Of a stretch of DNA of 64,000 bases, positions 1 through 8,501 are shown piece by piece; within the stretch, counting starts at the first letter, position 1; every line of letters starts with the position of its first letter. The DNA is taken from positions 186,001-250,000 of the forward strand of contig NZ_CP082945.1 of NCBI RefSeq assembly GCF_019933235.1. The letters run 5' to 3'. Made by a program: the position numbers and the translations under genes. This DNA is from Streptomyces angustmyceticus. Lineage in GTDB: Bacteria > Actinomycetota > Actinomycetes > Streptomycetales > Streptomycetaceae. The notes below the pieces were generated by a model. That model was not told the origin of the DNA, ran no database searches, and worked only from the letters and a program-made list of their open reading frames with translations.

Positions 1-518
1 GGGTGGACGGCGTGGGCCGTGCGCAGTGTCGCGGCGCTGACCTCGCTCAGCCCGATGTGGCGCACCAGTCCGGCCGCCACCAACCGGGACATGGCGCCGA
101 CCGTCTCCTCGACGGGCGTGGCGGGGTCTCGGCGATGCGCGTAGTAGAGGTCGATGTGCTCAACTCCCAAGCGGCGCAGGGATGCCCGGCAGGCGACGGG
201 TACGTAGTCGGCGGAGGTGTCGACGTCACCGACGCGGCCGGTCGACGCGTCGTGGCGGAGTCCGAACTTGGTCGCCACGACCATCCGGTCCCGCTCGCGG
301 GCGTGCCGGCGCAGCCACCGGCCGACCAACTCCTCGTTGGCGCCCTGCCCGTAGGCGTCGGCGGTGTCCAGGAAAGTGAGGCCCGTCTCGTAGGCGCGGT
401 CCAGCGTGTGCTGGGACTCCTCCTCGTCGGGGACGCCGTAGGCGACGGACATGCCCATGCAGCCCAGACCGATCGCGGACACCTCGGGGCCGTTGGCACC
501 CAGCGTGCGGTACTTCAT
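1..518 (-). CDS. aldo/keto reductase, 3' part beyond the window edge
   Basis: This is the N-terminal 172 residues of an aldo/keto reductase, an NAD(P)H-dependent cytosolic carbonyl reductase with a TIM-barrel fold. It begins with [19 protein letters not shown], the usual opening of the YajO/AKR13-like group. The catalytic tetrad can be placed as D51 and Y56 (in LDTADAYG), K84 (VATKFG) and H128 (YYAHRRDP). The start ATG is preceded by AGAGGAAG at good distance. The family is about 320-340 residues, so roughly half is missing off the left edge. It diverges from the SDR gene at 1052. The substrate cannot be deduced. Confidence 0.93.
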   Translation of the reverse strand, partial: MKYRTLGANGPEVSAIGLGCMGMSVAYGVPDEEESQHTLDRAYETGLTFLDTADAYGQGANEELVGRWLRRHARERDRMVVATKFGLRHDASTGRVGDVDTSADYVPVACRASLRRLGVEHIDLYYAHRRDPATPVEETVGAMSRLVAAGLVRHIGLSEVSAATLRTAHAVH

Positions 519-1051
519 CGAGTCTTCCTCTCAGTGGACCGGACAGCGGCGCGGGGCGGGGGGCGGTGCGGGCGCGGTGCTACAGCTATGCGATCTCTTC
601 GGTGCGGCCCCCGCCTCTGTAGGTATCCGGGCCACGCGGGGCCGGCGTCCGTACCGGTGGACGGTCGTACCGTTTCGCGCGCGGCGCCGGCGTCGGCGGT
701 CCGCCCCTGCACCATGGTGTTCGGCTAGCCGTCCGACGGTGCCGGCCCCGCCGGCTGCCCCACGGTACGCCGCCGGAGAGCACGCCGGTCGGGCGAGGCC
801 GGCGGCGCGATGCGGAACGGCACGGCGCGGCGCGAATGTTCCCGCGTGGGCTGATGATGGCTCAGGTCCGCACGAGCGGAGGTCCGTCGCCCTCGCCTGG
901 TCGCACTGACCGCTCCGGGTGGCCGGGCTGTTCCTCGGGGTGTCGCGTACCGGACCGAGCGGGCGTCGCTCGGACAATACGTCTCCGAGCGGAGGGTGCG
1001 CCCTCCCTGACCCCGTGGCCTGCCCCGTGCCCGTCGAGAAAGGTGACAGCC
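519..1051. other. intergenic region between divergent oxidoreductase genes
   Basis: These 533 bases hold the divergent promoters of the aldo/keto reductase and the SDR gene. The open frames here on both strands are Arg/Pro-rich, have no start with a ribosome binding site and resemble no family. I see no convincing small gene, tRNA or strong hairpin. Confidence 0.6.
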
Positions 1052-1792
1052 ATGAAGTTCACAGTGATCGGTGGTACCGGGCTGATCGGCTCGCAGGTGG
1101 TCCGGAAGCTGACCGCAGCCGGCCATCAGGCCGCCCCCGCGGCGCCGTCCACCGGTGTCGACCTGATCACCGGCGAGGGCCTGGACCAGGCCCTGGAAGG
1201 CGCCGAGGGCGTGATCAATCTGGCCAACTCGCCGACCTTCGACGAGGCGTCCTTGGAGTTCTTCCGCACCGCCATGCACAACCTGCTCGCCGCCGGAGAG
1301 CGTGCCGGCGTCCGGCACCAGGTCATCCTCTCGATCGTCGGCGTGGACCGGGTGCCCCAGTTGGACTACTACCGGGCCAAGACCTTGCAGGAGGATCTGC
1401 TCCGCCAGGGGCCCACGCCGTACTCCATCGTGCGCGCCACCCAGTTCTTCGAGTTCATGGACGCCGTGTTGTCGTGGACGTCCGACGACAGCACGGTCCG
1501 GCTGCCGGCCACCCCCATCCAGCCGATCGCCGCCGCGGATGTCGTCGACGCGGTCGCCCACGTTTCGACCGGCACTCCGCTCCACGGCATCTACGAGGTG
1601 GCCGGCCCGGACGTCTGCCCGCTCGACGAACTCGGCAGGGTCACCCTGGCCGCGCAGAAGGACGCCCGGACCGTCACCACCGACGCCCAGGCCGGCATGT
1701 TCGGGGCCATCACCGGCGACGCACTCCTCCCGGGACCGCACGCACACCTGGCGTCCACGCACTACCAGGAGTGGGTCCAGAAGGCGGGATGA
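1052..1792 (+). CDS. atypical SDR / NmrA-like NAD(P)-binding protein
   Basis: A 246-residue Rossmann-fold protein. GGTGLIG at residues 7-13 is the atypical-SDR dinucleotide loop, and the later YYRAK fits a YxxxK active-site pair. The middle resembles NAD(P)H-binding SDRs annotated as NmrA or YwnB-like. It probably reduces or senses a small carbonyl compound in the cytosol, but the substrate is unknown. The start at 1052 is chosen because GAGAAAGG lies 8-16 bases upstream and the protein then begins directly with the beta strand MKFTVIGGTG. It is transcribed away from the aldo/keto reductase. Confidence 0.88.
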   Translation: MKFTVIGGTGLIGSQVVRKLTAAGHQAAPAAPSTGVDLITGEGLDQALEGAEGVINLANSPTFDEASLEFFRTAMHNLLAAGERAGVRHQVILSIVGVDRVPQLDYYRAKTLQEDLLRQGPTPYSIVRATQFFEFMDAVLSWTSDDSTVRLPATPIQPIAAADVVDAVAHVSTGTPLHGIYEVAGPDVCPLDELGRVTLAAQKDARTVTTDAQAGMFGAITGDALLPGPHAHLASTHYQEWVQKAG

Positions 1793-1933
1793 CCGGGTGG
1801 TGGCTGGGGAGACCGGGCGGCCGGGGCGCAGGGAGCCACCGGGGGGAGGTAGCCGGCTGGTCGACCGCTGAGGGGCGGGCCGCCACCGGACCCACGGCCC
1901 GGCACCCTGCGCCCCAGCACAACAGCGCGGCCC

Positions 1934-2662
1934 TCACTCACCCGCACCCGCCGTCCGGGTGGTTGCGCGACCCGGCTCCCGGCCGTCCCGGGCTGTGCTC
2001 GTCGACGGCCGGGATGCCTTGGCACCCTGCGCACGGCGTGGCAGTACGGCGGCGGCCAGCGCTCCGAGCGCGGCGAGGGCCGCGAGGGCCGGCAGCGTGG
2101 CGCCCATGGCCGACGTGAACACCTCGGGGGGCACGTGTGGTCCGCCGGCGGTCGGCTCCGTGCCGGTCGAAGCCGGTGCCGTGAGGGTCATCAGCATGGT
2201 TGCCACCGCGGCACCCAGCATCGGACCGATGTTCATCGCGGTCTGCTGGAGGCCGCCGGTCACCCCGGCGTGTTCCATGGGCGCCTGGTGCACGATGACG
2301 GCCGTCGCGGTGACCATCACGGTGCCGAACCCGGTGCCCAGCAGGAGGAATCCCCCGCAGATGACGGGTGTCGAGGCTGTCCGGTCGAGTGAGGACAGCA
2401 CCAGGATGCCGAGGACGACGAGGGCCATGGCCGCCATGGTCGTGCGGCGGGCACCGTGCCGCCGCTGGAGCACCGCGGCGGCCGGCGCGCCCAACACCAT
2501 CATCACCGCCAGCGGCAGCGCCCGAAGACCGCTCTGCAGCGGGTCCAGGGCGAGGACGTCCTGCAGGAAGTAGGTGCCGACGAACAGTGCGCCGAACATG
2601 GCGGCCGACGCGGAGAGCAGTACGGCCAGCGCCGCGGCAACGGAATCAATCGCTCCGGCCAG
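1934..2662 (-). pseudogene. 5'-truncated MFS (DHA2 family) efflux transporter
   Basis: The frame encodes only the C-terminal half of a 14-TM drug:proton antiporter, from about TM9 on (FVGTYFLQDVLALDPLQSGL, then GTGFGTVMVTATAVIV and GGLQQTAMNIG). Family members are about 450-500 residues; here at most about 240 can be read. Homology continues upstream of the ATG at 2599, but the frame closes at a TGA near 2660 and the next gene on the opposite strand starts at 2758, so the first eight or so helices are absent. I infer a truncated remnant. A short protein from ATG 2599 would not be a working transporter. Confidence 0.75.
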
Positions 2663-2757
2663 ATTTGGTGATCATTTGGCATGCGGCACCTGTTTCTCGC
2701 CCCGGGCCTGCTCTACGTTCTGCCTTACCGCACTCACCAGGCACTTCAGGGGGAATC

Positions 2758-3504
2758 GTGCCCACTCGGGACAGCACACCTACCCAGAGCGCTCCGGCCA
2801 CCCCGGAGACGCAGACAGCTCCGGTCCTCGGCCGGCCGGCGCCACCGGCGCGGTCCAAGGGCGCCGCCGCCCTCGGCTGGCTGCTCACCATCGGCCTCAA
2901 CATCGTCGCGCCGATCTTGACTTACCACGCGCTCCGCGATCACGGCTGGAGCGAGTCCGCGGCACTCCTGGCGGGCGGCGCCTGGCCCGTGCTGGAGAGC
3001 GTCGTCCACCTCGTGTGGCGCCGCCGGATCGACGAATTCGCCGTGGTCACCCTGGCGTTCCTGGTGCTCACGGCCGTGGTGTCACTCGTGGGTGCGCACT
3101 CGGCCCGCGCCCTGCTGCTCAAGGACTCGGCCATCACGGGGCTGTTCGGGCTGCTGTGCCTGGCGACGCTGCTGGCACCGCGCCCGCTGATGTTCTATTT
3201 CGGCCGCAAGTTCGCGACCGACGGCACCGCGGAGAGCACCGCGTGGTGGAACGGTCTGTGGCAGTTCGAGGGATTCCGTACGACCCTGCGGACCATGACG
3301 GCGGTCTGGGGCGCGGCCTACTGCCTGGAGGCCCTGGCCCGGGTCGCGCTGGTGTACGTCCTGAGCACGGACACCATGGTGGTCCTGAGCCCGGTGCTGG
3401 TCTACGGCGTTCTCGGCGCACTGGCCGTGTGGACGGCCGCGTACGGCAAGCGGGCACGGCGCAAGGGCGAAGCGCGCGCCGCGGCAGCCGCGGCGGCGGC
3501 CTGA
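2758..3504 (+). CDS. VC0807-like integral membrane protein
   Basis: A 248-residue membrane protein resembling the VC0807 family of unknown function. A polar Pro/Thr-rich N-terminus of about 38 residues precedes five or six hydrophobic helices, with conserved-looking GGAWPVLESVVHLVWRRR and PRPLMFYFGRKF stretches. The C-terminus ends in a basic patch followed by an alanine run. The GTG start at 2758 is chosen because CAGGGGGAA lies just upstream and the N-terminus then matches the family layout; longer in-frame starts reach into the neighbouring remnant. It is convergent with the MerR gene at 3645. No transport substrate can be proposed. Confidence 0.8.
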   Translation: MPTRDSTPTQSAPATPETQTAPVLGRPAPPARSKGAAALGWLLTIGLNIVAPILTYHALRDHGWSESAALLAGGAWPVLESVVHLVWRRRIDEFAVVTLAFLVLTAVVSLVGAHSARALLLKDSAITGLFGLLCLATLLAPRPLMFYFGRKFATDGTAESTAWWNGLWQFEGFRTTLRTMTAVWGAAYCLEALARVALVYVLSTDTMVVLSPVLVYGVLGALAVWTAAYGKRARRKGEARAAAAAAAA

Positions 3505-3644
3505 CCAGCGGTTCGCCGCGGCGGCGGTGAGAGCACGGGCGGGGCGCGGGTACGGGTACCGAAGACCCGGGCCCGTCCCCGGCCCGGAGACGCCAACGCC
3601 AGAGCCATCGCCCCCCGGAGACACGGTCGGCCGCCGAAAAGCCC

Positions 3645-4103
3645 TCAGCCCGCCGCCCCCGGCGACCGGTGGCGCGCCCACAGCTGGCCGGCGTCGCCGG
3701 CGGCGAGGCGGTCCCGGTAGACGTCGATCTTGCGGGCGATGAGTTTCAGGTTCTCCTGGAGTTCGGCGATGTCGGCGAGTACCTGGTCGCGATGTGACTC
3801 CAGCACCTCCAGCCGTTCGGCTTCGTTGCCGCCGCCTGCCGCGACGAGTTCGGCGTAGCGGCGGACGCCCTTGATGGGCATGCCGGTCGCGCGCAGCATC
3901 GTGCAGATGGTGATCCATTTCAGGTCGAGCGCGTGGTAGCGGCGCCGGCCGCTGTGGGTGCGGTCGACGGGGGTGACGACCAGGCCGGCGCGTTCGTAGT
4001 AGCGCAGGGTGTGAGCGCTCACTCCGGTACGGCGAGCGGCCTCGGCGATGCTCAGTCCTGCCTCGGGGATGGGCTCGTGCGGCTGCTTGTTGACTTCGAC
4101 CAC
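3645..4103 (-). CDS. MerR family transcriptional regulator
   Basis: A 152-residue MerR-type regulator. Residues about 17-45 form the winged HTH (LSIAEAARRTGVSAHTLRYY, then ERAGLV), followed by an RYH wing and a C-terminal coiled coil (residues about 85-135) for dimerisation. There is no cysteine metal site, so it is probably of the small-molecule-responsive class. The GTG start at 4103 has no Shine-Dalgarno sequence, so leaderless translation is likely. It is divergent from an MFS exporter with only 24 bases between start codons, the usual layout for a regulator controlling an efflux pump. Confidence 0.9.
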   Translation of the reverse strand: MVEVNKQPHEPIPEAGLSIAEAARRTGVSAHTLRYYERAGLVVTPVDRTHSGRRRYHALDLKWITICTMLRATGMPIKGVRRYAELVAAGGGNEAERLEVLESHRDQVLADIAELQENLKLIARKIDVYRDRLAAGDAGQLWARHRSPGAAG

Positions 4104-4120
4104 GCTCTAAAATCTAGCGT
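4090..4120 (+). promoter_or_regulatory. MerR-type promoter/operator between merR and MFS genes
   Basis: TTGACT at 4090-4095 and TAGCGT at 4115-4120 are separated by 19 bases, the elongated spacing typical of MerR-activated promoters. A dyad ACGCT-N9-AGCGT covers 4102-4120. The element overlaps the GTG of the merR gene, and the predicted transcription start lies at or next to the MFS ATG (4128), so the MFS mRNA would be leaderless. Read by eye; not tested. Confidence 0.45.
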
Positions 4121-4127
4121 CCCCGAC

Positions 4128-5597
4128 ATGCCCGAACACCTCCCTTTCCTCAGTCCTCGTCGCCGGCTGCTGGTGCTCGCGATCTGCTGCGCCAGCATGG
4201 TCGTCGTGGTGATGGACATCTCCATCGTCAATGTCGCGCTGCCGTCGATCCGTCGTGATCTGCACACCTCGCAGTCCGGCCTGCAGTGGACGGTAGACGC
4301 CTACACCCTGGTCCTCGCCGGCTTCCTCGTGCTGGCCGGGTCCACCGCCGACCGCGTCGGCCGTCGGCGCGTCTTCCACATCGGCCTCGCCACCTTCGGT
4401 TTCGGCTCGCTGCTGTGCGGCCTGGCGCCGAGCATCGACTGGCTGATCGTGGCGCGCGTGGTGCAGGCCGTCGGCGGCACGATGCTCAATCCGGTGGCGA
4501 TGGCGATCGTCGCCACCACGTTCCCCGACCCGGCCGGGCGCGCCAGGGCCATCGGGGTGTTCGCCTCGATGAGCGGCCTGTCGCTGGCGCTGGGGCCGAT
4601 TCTGGGCGGTGCCCTGGTCGACGGCTTCGGCTGGCACGCCATCTTCTGGATCAATGTGCCGATCGTGGTGGCCGCGTTCGTGTGCACCGCGCTGTTCGTC
4701 CCCGAGTCCCGCGCTTCGCGGGGGCGCCGGTTCGACCCGGTGGGCCAGACCTTGATGGTCCTGGTGCTGGGCGGCGTCGTCTTCGCGATCATCGAGTCCG
4801 GGCCGTGGGGCTGGACCTCGCCGGTCATCCTGGGACTGCTCGCCGTCGCGGTGCTCGGCGTGCTCGGCATCGTCCTGTACGAACCGCGCCGCGTCGACCC
4901 GCTGTTGGAGCTGCGCCTGTTCCGCAGCGTGCCGTTCAGCTCGGCGCTGGTGATGGCGGTCTTCGCCCTGTGCGGGTTCGGCGCGTTCCTGTTCGTGACG
5001 ACCCAGTATCTGCAGGACGTACGGGGCATGTCGGCGTTCACGGCCGGGCTGTGCCTGCTGCCGGTCGGGGCGCTGGTCATCGTGCTGTCGCCGTTCACCG
5101 GCCGGCTGCTCGGCGCGCGCGGCCCCCGGCTGCCGCTGGTGGTCGCCGGGAGTGCGCTGGCGCTGGGCGGCGGCGCGTCGCTCTGGCTCGGACCGGCCAC
5201 GCCCCTGCCGGCCGTGCTCGCCGTCTACCTGCTGTTCGGAGTCTTCATGGGCACGGTCAACCCGCCGATCACCAACACCGCGGTCTCCGGGATGCCCCGC
5301 TCGATGGCCGGGGTGGCCACCTCGCTGGCCTCCGCCGGCCGGCAGACCGGCACCACCCTGGGCGTCGCCGTCGCCGGGACCATGGTGGGGTCGGCCGCGC
5401 ATCACAGCGCGACGGCGTTCACCGGAGCGGAGCACGGCGTGTGGTGGATGGTGCTCGGATTCGGCCTGGGCATCGTGGTGCTGGGGCTGGTCAGCACCGG
5501 CCGCCGGGCCTCGGACACCGCAGCGCGGGCGGCGGAATCGTTCGAGGACGTGAGCCGTGGCGTGCGTCGTCCCGCCGCGCCCACCGTCCGCCGGTGA
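4128..5597 (+). CDS. MFS transporter, DHA2 (EmrB/QacA) family
   Basis: A 489-residue, 14-helix drug:proton antiporter of the inner membrane. Motif A appears as GSTADRVGRRRVF (residues about 68-80), motif C-like GPILGGALVDGFGWHAIFWI follows helix 5, and helix 1 carries the D-x-x-x-V pattern (MDISIVNVALPSIRRDL) typical of DHA2 pumps. Full length and intact, in contrast to the remnant at 1934. The ATG at 4128 was chosen because an upstream in-frame extension would run through the divergent merR gene. The neighbouring MerR regulator probably induces it on binding a toxic ligand; the ligand is unknown. Confidence 0.93.
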   Translation: MPEHLPFLSPRRRLLVLAICCASMVVVVMDISIVNVALPSIRRDLHTSQSGLQWTVDAYTLVLAGFLVLAGSTADRVGRRRVFHIGLATFGFGSLLCGLAPSIDWLIVARVVQAVGGTMLNPVAMAIVATTFPDPAGRARAIGVFASMSGLSLALGPILGGALVDGFGWHAIFWINVPIVVAAFVCTALFVPESRASRGRRFDPVGQTLMVLVLGGVVFAIIESGPWGWTSPVILGLLAVAVLGVLGIVLYEPRRVDPLLELRLFRSVPFSSALVMAVFALCGFGAFLFVTTQYLQDVRGMSAFTAGLCLLPVGALVIVLSPFTGRLLGARGPRLPLVVAGSALALGGGASLWLGPATPLPAVLAVYLLFGVFMGTVNPPITNTAVSGMPRSMAGVATSLASAGRQTGTTLGVAVAGTMVGSAAHHSATAFTGAEHGVWWMVLGFGLGIVVLGLVSTGRRASDTAARAAESFEDVSRGVRRPAAPTVRR

Positions 5598-5709
5598 GCG
5601 GCGGGGCGGCGCCGCGCCCACCAGACGCCTCGGAGCCCGTCAACTGCAGTGTGCGGCACAGCCGTTGACGCCCACTGGACCGTTGCGGAGGACGCCCTTC
5701 ATCAACGGC

Positions 5710-6199
5710 CTACGGGTTCCCGGCACCCTCGACGTTGGAGATCATCCTGCGCAGCACCTTCAGCGCGGCCACGTACTCCTCGTCGCTGATGCCGTCGTGG
5801 ACCACGGCACGGAGTTCGGTCACCAGCTCGCGCAGCCGCGTCCTGGCCGCTTCTCCCGCGTCGGTGAGGTGGAGACGCTGTCCGGCGTCGGCCCGCAGCC
5901 AGCCGCGGTGGCAACTGGGCCACGGTGCGGGGGATGTCGTGTGGTCCGTCCGCGAGGGACAGCAGCCGCGCGGCCACCTCGTCGCGACTCGGCCCCTCGG
6001 GACAGTACTTGACGCTGTTGAGTACCCAGTACTGCGGCTGCGTGACGTCGATCTCCGCCAGGGCGTCACGCAGCTGCCGGGTGACGACCGCGTGAGCCCG
6101 GCCGCTCCAGTAGCCGATGGGCTGGCCGGCCGGCATGTCGTCGGTGGCAGCCGGATCGGCCGGCGCCTGGTCGGTGGTGGCGCCCCTCAGGATCTCCAT
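5710..6199 (-). pseudogene. MarR family regulator, frameshifted
   Basis: Two reading frames together give one MarR-type winged-helix regulator. The first (from ATG 6199) encodes MEILRGATTDQ, the N-terminal helix GYWSGRAHAVVTRQLRDAL and the recognition region to IPRTVAQL. The reading then shifts near 5911, and the second frame continues with HRGWLRADAGQRLHLTDAGE to EEYVAALKVLRRMISNVEG and a stop at 5710. Between CAG TTG and CAC CGC one base remains where relatives appear to have a Leu codon, so a loss of two bases is the simplest explanation. It lies 54 bases downstream of the alpha/beta-hydrolase and could once have been co-transcribed. Confidence 0.78.
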
Positions 6200-6253
6200 G
6201 ATCGCGACGCTGCCTCCGTGTGCCCGGCCTGAACACTGCCGGAACATGGTCGG

Positions 6254-7054
6254 TCACCCGACGACCGCAAGGCCGTTGAGCAGGTGGCCGAGCTCTGTCG
6301 GCGCCTCGATGTGGGCCATGTGCCCCTGACCGGGAAGCAGGTGGACTTCGGCGCGGGTGACGCGCTGCCGGACGTCGTCGAACGACGTTCCGTAGGGGGC
6401 CGTTCCGTGATTGCGCCTGCCGATGATCAGATCGACACGGTCCGCCCGTCGCGCCAACTCCTCCGGTGGCGGTGCCGAGTTGAGCGCGGCGAGCTCGCCG
6501 TACGCCGCTCTGCCCAAGTCCCGCAAGGCCGCCCATACTTCACGGTCGGCCCGCAGCGCCTCGACATGTGCCGTGCCGAGGCCGGCGACCCTCCGGTTCA
6601 CGATCTCGACGGTGGCGTCCCAGTCCGCCGCCTCTTCGGCGGCCCGCAGATCCGGCAGGACGTGACGGCCGAACGGCCGTATCACCGGCTCGTAGGCCAT
6701 CACCTGGCGCAGGGGACGCTCGTTGGCGGCCAGCAGCGCGATCAAGCCGCCGTAGCTCCAGCCGAAGAGCGCCTGGGTGCCTTTGCGCTCGTCGAGGACC
6801 ACGCCGAGGTCCTCGACCTCCGCTTGCAACGAGTAGGCGCTGGTCAACGGCCCCGAGGGGGCGCGGCCCCGGCGGTTGACGACCGTCACCGACGGCCAGG
6901 CGTCGAGCGCGGTCGCGACATGACGCCAGCCGTGAGCGTCGGCCATCGCGCCCGGGACGACGACGAGGCCCGGGGCATCCGGCTCTCCGTACACATCGAC
7001 CGTGACCCAGCTGCCTCCACCGACCGGCAGTCTTTTCTGAATCGTTTGCTCCAT
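6254..7054 (-). CDS. alpha/beta-fold hydrolase
   Basis: A 266-residue alpha/beta hydrolase. The nucleophile elbow is GWSYG with Ser100, the histidine is about H245 (LPGQGHMAH), and the usual opening strand and oxyanion region VVVPGAMADAHGW lie near residues 31-43. It probably hydrolyses an ester or lactone in the cytosol; the substrate is unknown. It is divergent from a TetR gene, and both ORFs begin with ATG codons inside one perfect inverted repeat (7041-7077), which implies repression by that TetR. No Shine-Dalgarno is visible before the ATG at 7054. Confidence 0.88.
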   Translation of the reverse strand: MEQTIQKRLPVGGGSWVTVDVYGEPDAPGLVVVPGAMADAHGWRHVATALDAWPSVTVVNRRGRAPSGPLTSAYSLQAEVEDLGVVLDERKGTQALFGWSYGGLIALLAANERPLRQVMAYEPVIRPFGRHVLPDLRAAEEAADWDATVEIVNRRVAGLGTAHVEALRADREVWAALRDLGRAAYGELAALNSAPPPEELARRADRVDLIIGRRNHGTAPYGTSFDDVRQRVTRAEVHLLPGQGHMAHIEAPTELGHLLNGLAVVG

Positions 7055-7077
7055 AAATTTATTATGGAGCAAACGAT
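7041..7077. promoter_or_regulatory. 37-bp palindromic operator between alpha/beta-hydrolase and TetR
   Basis: A perfect 14-base inverted repeat (left arm 7041-7054, right arm 7064-7077, half-site ATCGTTTGCTCCAT) with a 9-base AT-rich centre, AAATTTATT. The left arm is the first 14 bases of the hydrolase gene, and the right arm contains an ATG in frame with tetR. The AT-rich core in a high-GC genome suits a divergent promoter bound by the TetR dimer. Confidence 0.75.
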
Positions 7078-7090
7078 CTACAATGCAAGG

Positions 7091-7711
7091 GTGCCCCAGC
7101 CCACCCGTGGACGACCACGAGCCTTCGACCGCGACCGCGCGGTCCTCGACGCCGCCCGCCTCTTCTGGCGTCGCGGCTACTCCGGGACGTCGACCCGCGA
7201 CCTCACCTCGGCCCTCGGACTCTCGACCTCCAGCCTCTACGCCGCCTTCGGCAGCAAGGCCGGACTGTTCGAAGAAGCGGTGCGGACCTACGCCGAGCCC
7301 TACCGGGAGATCTACCGGCAGGCCGTCGCCGAGAAGGACGTCCGGAACGTCATCGACCGGATCCTGATCGGCTCGGTCGAGGAGTTCACCCGGCCAAGTG
7401 ACGCCCATCCAGGCTGCCTTCTCAGCAGCGCCGCGATGACCGACAGCACGAGCACGCTCGACACCAGCGCCTACTACGCCGAACTGCAGGGCTGGAACGA
7501 GCGCGCCCTCCTCGCACGCGTCGAGCGAGCGGTCCAGGACGGGGAACTGGTCGCCGGCACCGACGCGGCGGCCCTGACCGGACTCGTCCAGTCCGTCGTG
7601 CACGGACTGTCCGTGCAGGCCAACCTCGGCACGGCCCACGAGGATCTGCGGGCGACGGCGCGGTTCACCCACGAGCTGATCTGCCGACAACTCACGCCGC
7701 CCACACCCTGA
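7091..7711 (+). CDS. TetR/AcrR family transcriptional regulator
   Basis: A 206-residue TetR regulator. The N-terminal HTH covers residues about 9-55 (FDRDRAVLDAARLFWRRGYS, then TSTRDLTSALGLSTSSLYAAF), followed by an all-helical ligand domain with the C-terminal pattern GCLLSSAAMTDS found in the TetR_C_16/YxaF-like group. The GTG at 7091 gives the normal family N-terminus MPQPTRGRPR; an in-frame ATG at 7064 would add nine residues and sits inside the operator. It is divergent from the hydrolase at 7054 and likely represses both genes through the shared palindrome. Confidence 0.9.
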   Translation: MPQPTRGRPRAFDRDRAVLDAARLFWRRGYSGTSTRDLTSALGLSTSSLYAAFGSKAGLFEEAVRTYAEPYREIYRQAVAEKDVRNVIDRILIGSVEEFTRPSDAHPGCLLSSAAMTDSTSTLDTSAYYAELQGWNERALLARVERAVQDGELVAGTDAAALTGLVQSVVHGLSVQANLGTAHEDLRATARFTHELICRQLTPPTP

Positions 7712-8062
7712 CCCGCAACGCCGCGCAGGATCGGCCGGGGGCCTCACCGGCCGGGAAGGCGGACGGCCGGAGGTGGCCGGCGCGACTCGGCTCGGCGCGC
7801 GGCATTTTCTGTAATCTGCAATTTCTCGCAAAATGATGCGGATGCCGCTGCCACCTCATTCGGGCGGGTTCGGCGCGGGTGTAAGCTCCAGATAAAACGT
7901 ACATATGCGGCGTATCCGACCTGCCTGTGGGGCGATCACCAGGAGGCGGTTGTCCCGGGACAGCACCCGAATCTCCCGCTCCCGCCCACCGCGGGACCTC
8001 GCAGGGGACTCGTCAACGGGTGGCGGACCGCCAGATCCCTAGGACGAAGAAGGTGTGGACCT
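7712..8062. other. intergenic region upstream of a small secreted protein
   Basis: About 350 bases with no supported gene. The middle (about 7800-7910) is AT-richer than its surroundings and probably carries the promoter of the gene at 8063. No clear sigma-factor consensus was identified. Confidence 0.5.
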
Positions 8063-8332
8063 ATGTCCACCAATCGTTTGACACGAGCCATCGCTCTGAC
8101 CGCAGGTGGACTCCTGCTGGCCGGCGGCGCCGCGGTCGCCACGGCCGGGACGGCAACCGCCGTCGAGCCGACACACGCACCGACCAGCTACTCCGCCTAC
8201 GACGGCGGCTACGGCTGGGGCCACCACGACCATGACCGGGGATACGGCGACTACTACGGCCTCGTGGTCCTCGTGCCCGTGGGCGGCTACGGCGGCTACT
8301 ACGACCTGGGCGGCTTCCCCGGCTACTACTGA
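8063..8332 (+). CDS. small secreted Gly/Tyr-rich protein
   Basis: An 89-residue exported protein. A classical signal peptide (basic TNRLTR, hydrophobic AIALTAGGLLLAGGAAVATA) probably ends near residue 34. The mature part, about 55 residues, is very rich in Gly and Tyr with GGYGWGHHDHDRGYGDYYG and repeated GGYGGYYD-type motifs, ending GGFPGYY. The HHDH stretch might bind metal. AAGAAGG precedes the ATG at suitable spacing and a strong terminator follows, so it is a monocistronic unit. It is not a chaplin (no chaplin domain or cysteines). Function unknown; low-complexity Gly/Tyr proteins often self-associate, which is inference only. Confidence 0.8.
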   Translation: MSTNRLTRAIALTAGGLLLAGGAAVATAGTATAVEPTHAPTSYSAYDGGYGWGHHDHDRGYGDYYGLVVLVPVGGYGGYYDLGGFPGYY

Positions 8333-8363
8333 GCTGGCCGGCCCATGACGACTCAAACCTGCT

Positions 8364-8391
8364 GATGCCCGGGACCCCCGTCCCGGGCATC
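8364..8391 (+). terminator. intrinsic hairpin after the Gly/Tyr-rich protein
   Basis: A perfect 12-bp stem (8364-8375 with 8380-8391) and 4-base loop, 31 bases after the stop codon. It lies between convergent genes and may serve both. Confidence 0.8.
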
Positions 8392-8501
8392 CCTCATGTC
8401 ACCTGAGGGCCACCCCGTGGTCGGCACTCTCGGTGCCAGGGGCGACACAGCGAGTGCTGTCCTGGCGATCGTCGCGGGCCGCAGCGTCCGCCCCGCGCCT
8501 C

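Noticed and set aside
725..1762. 345-residue frame on the minus strand
   Set aside because: It is antisense to the SDR gene, with composition set by that gene's codon pattern and no family resemblance.
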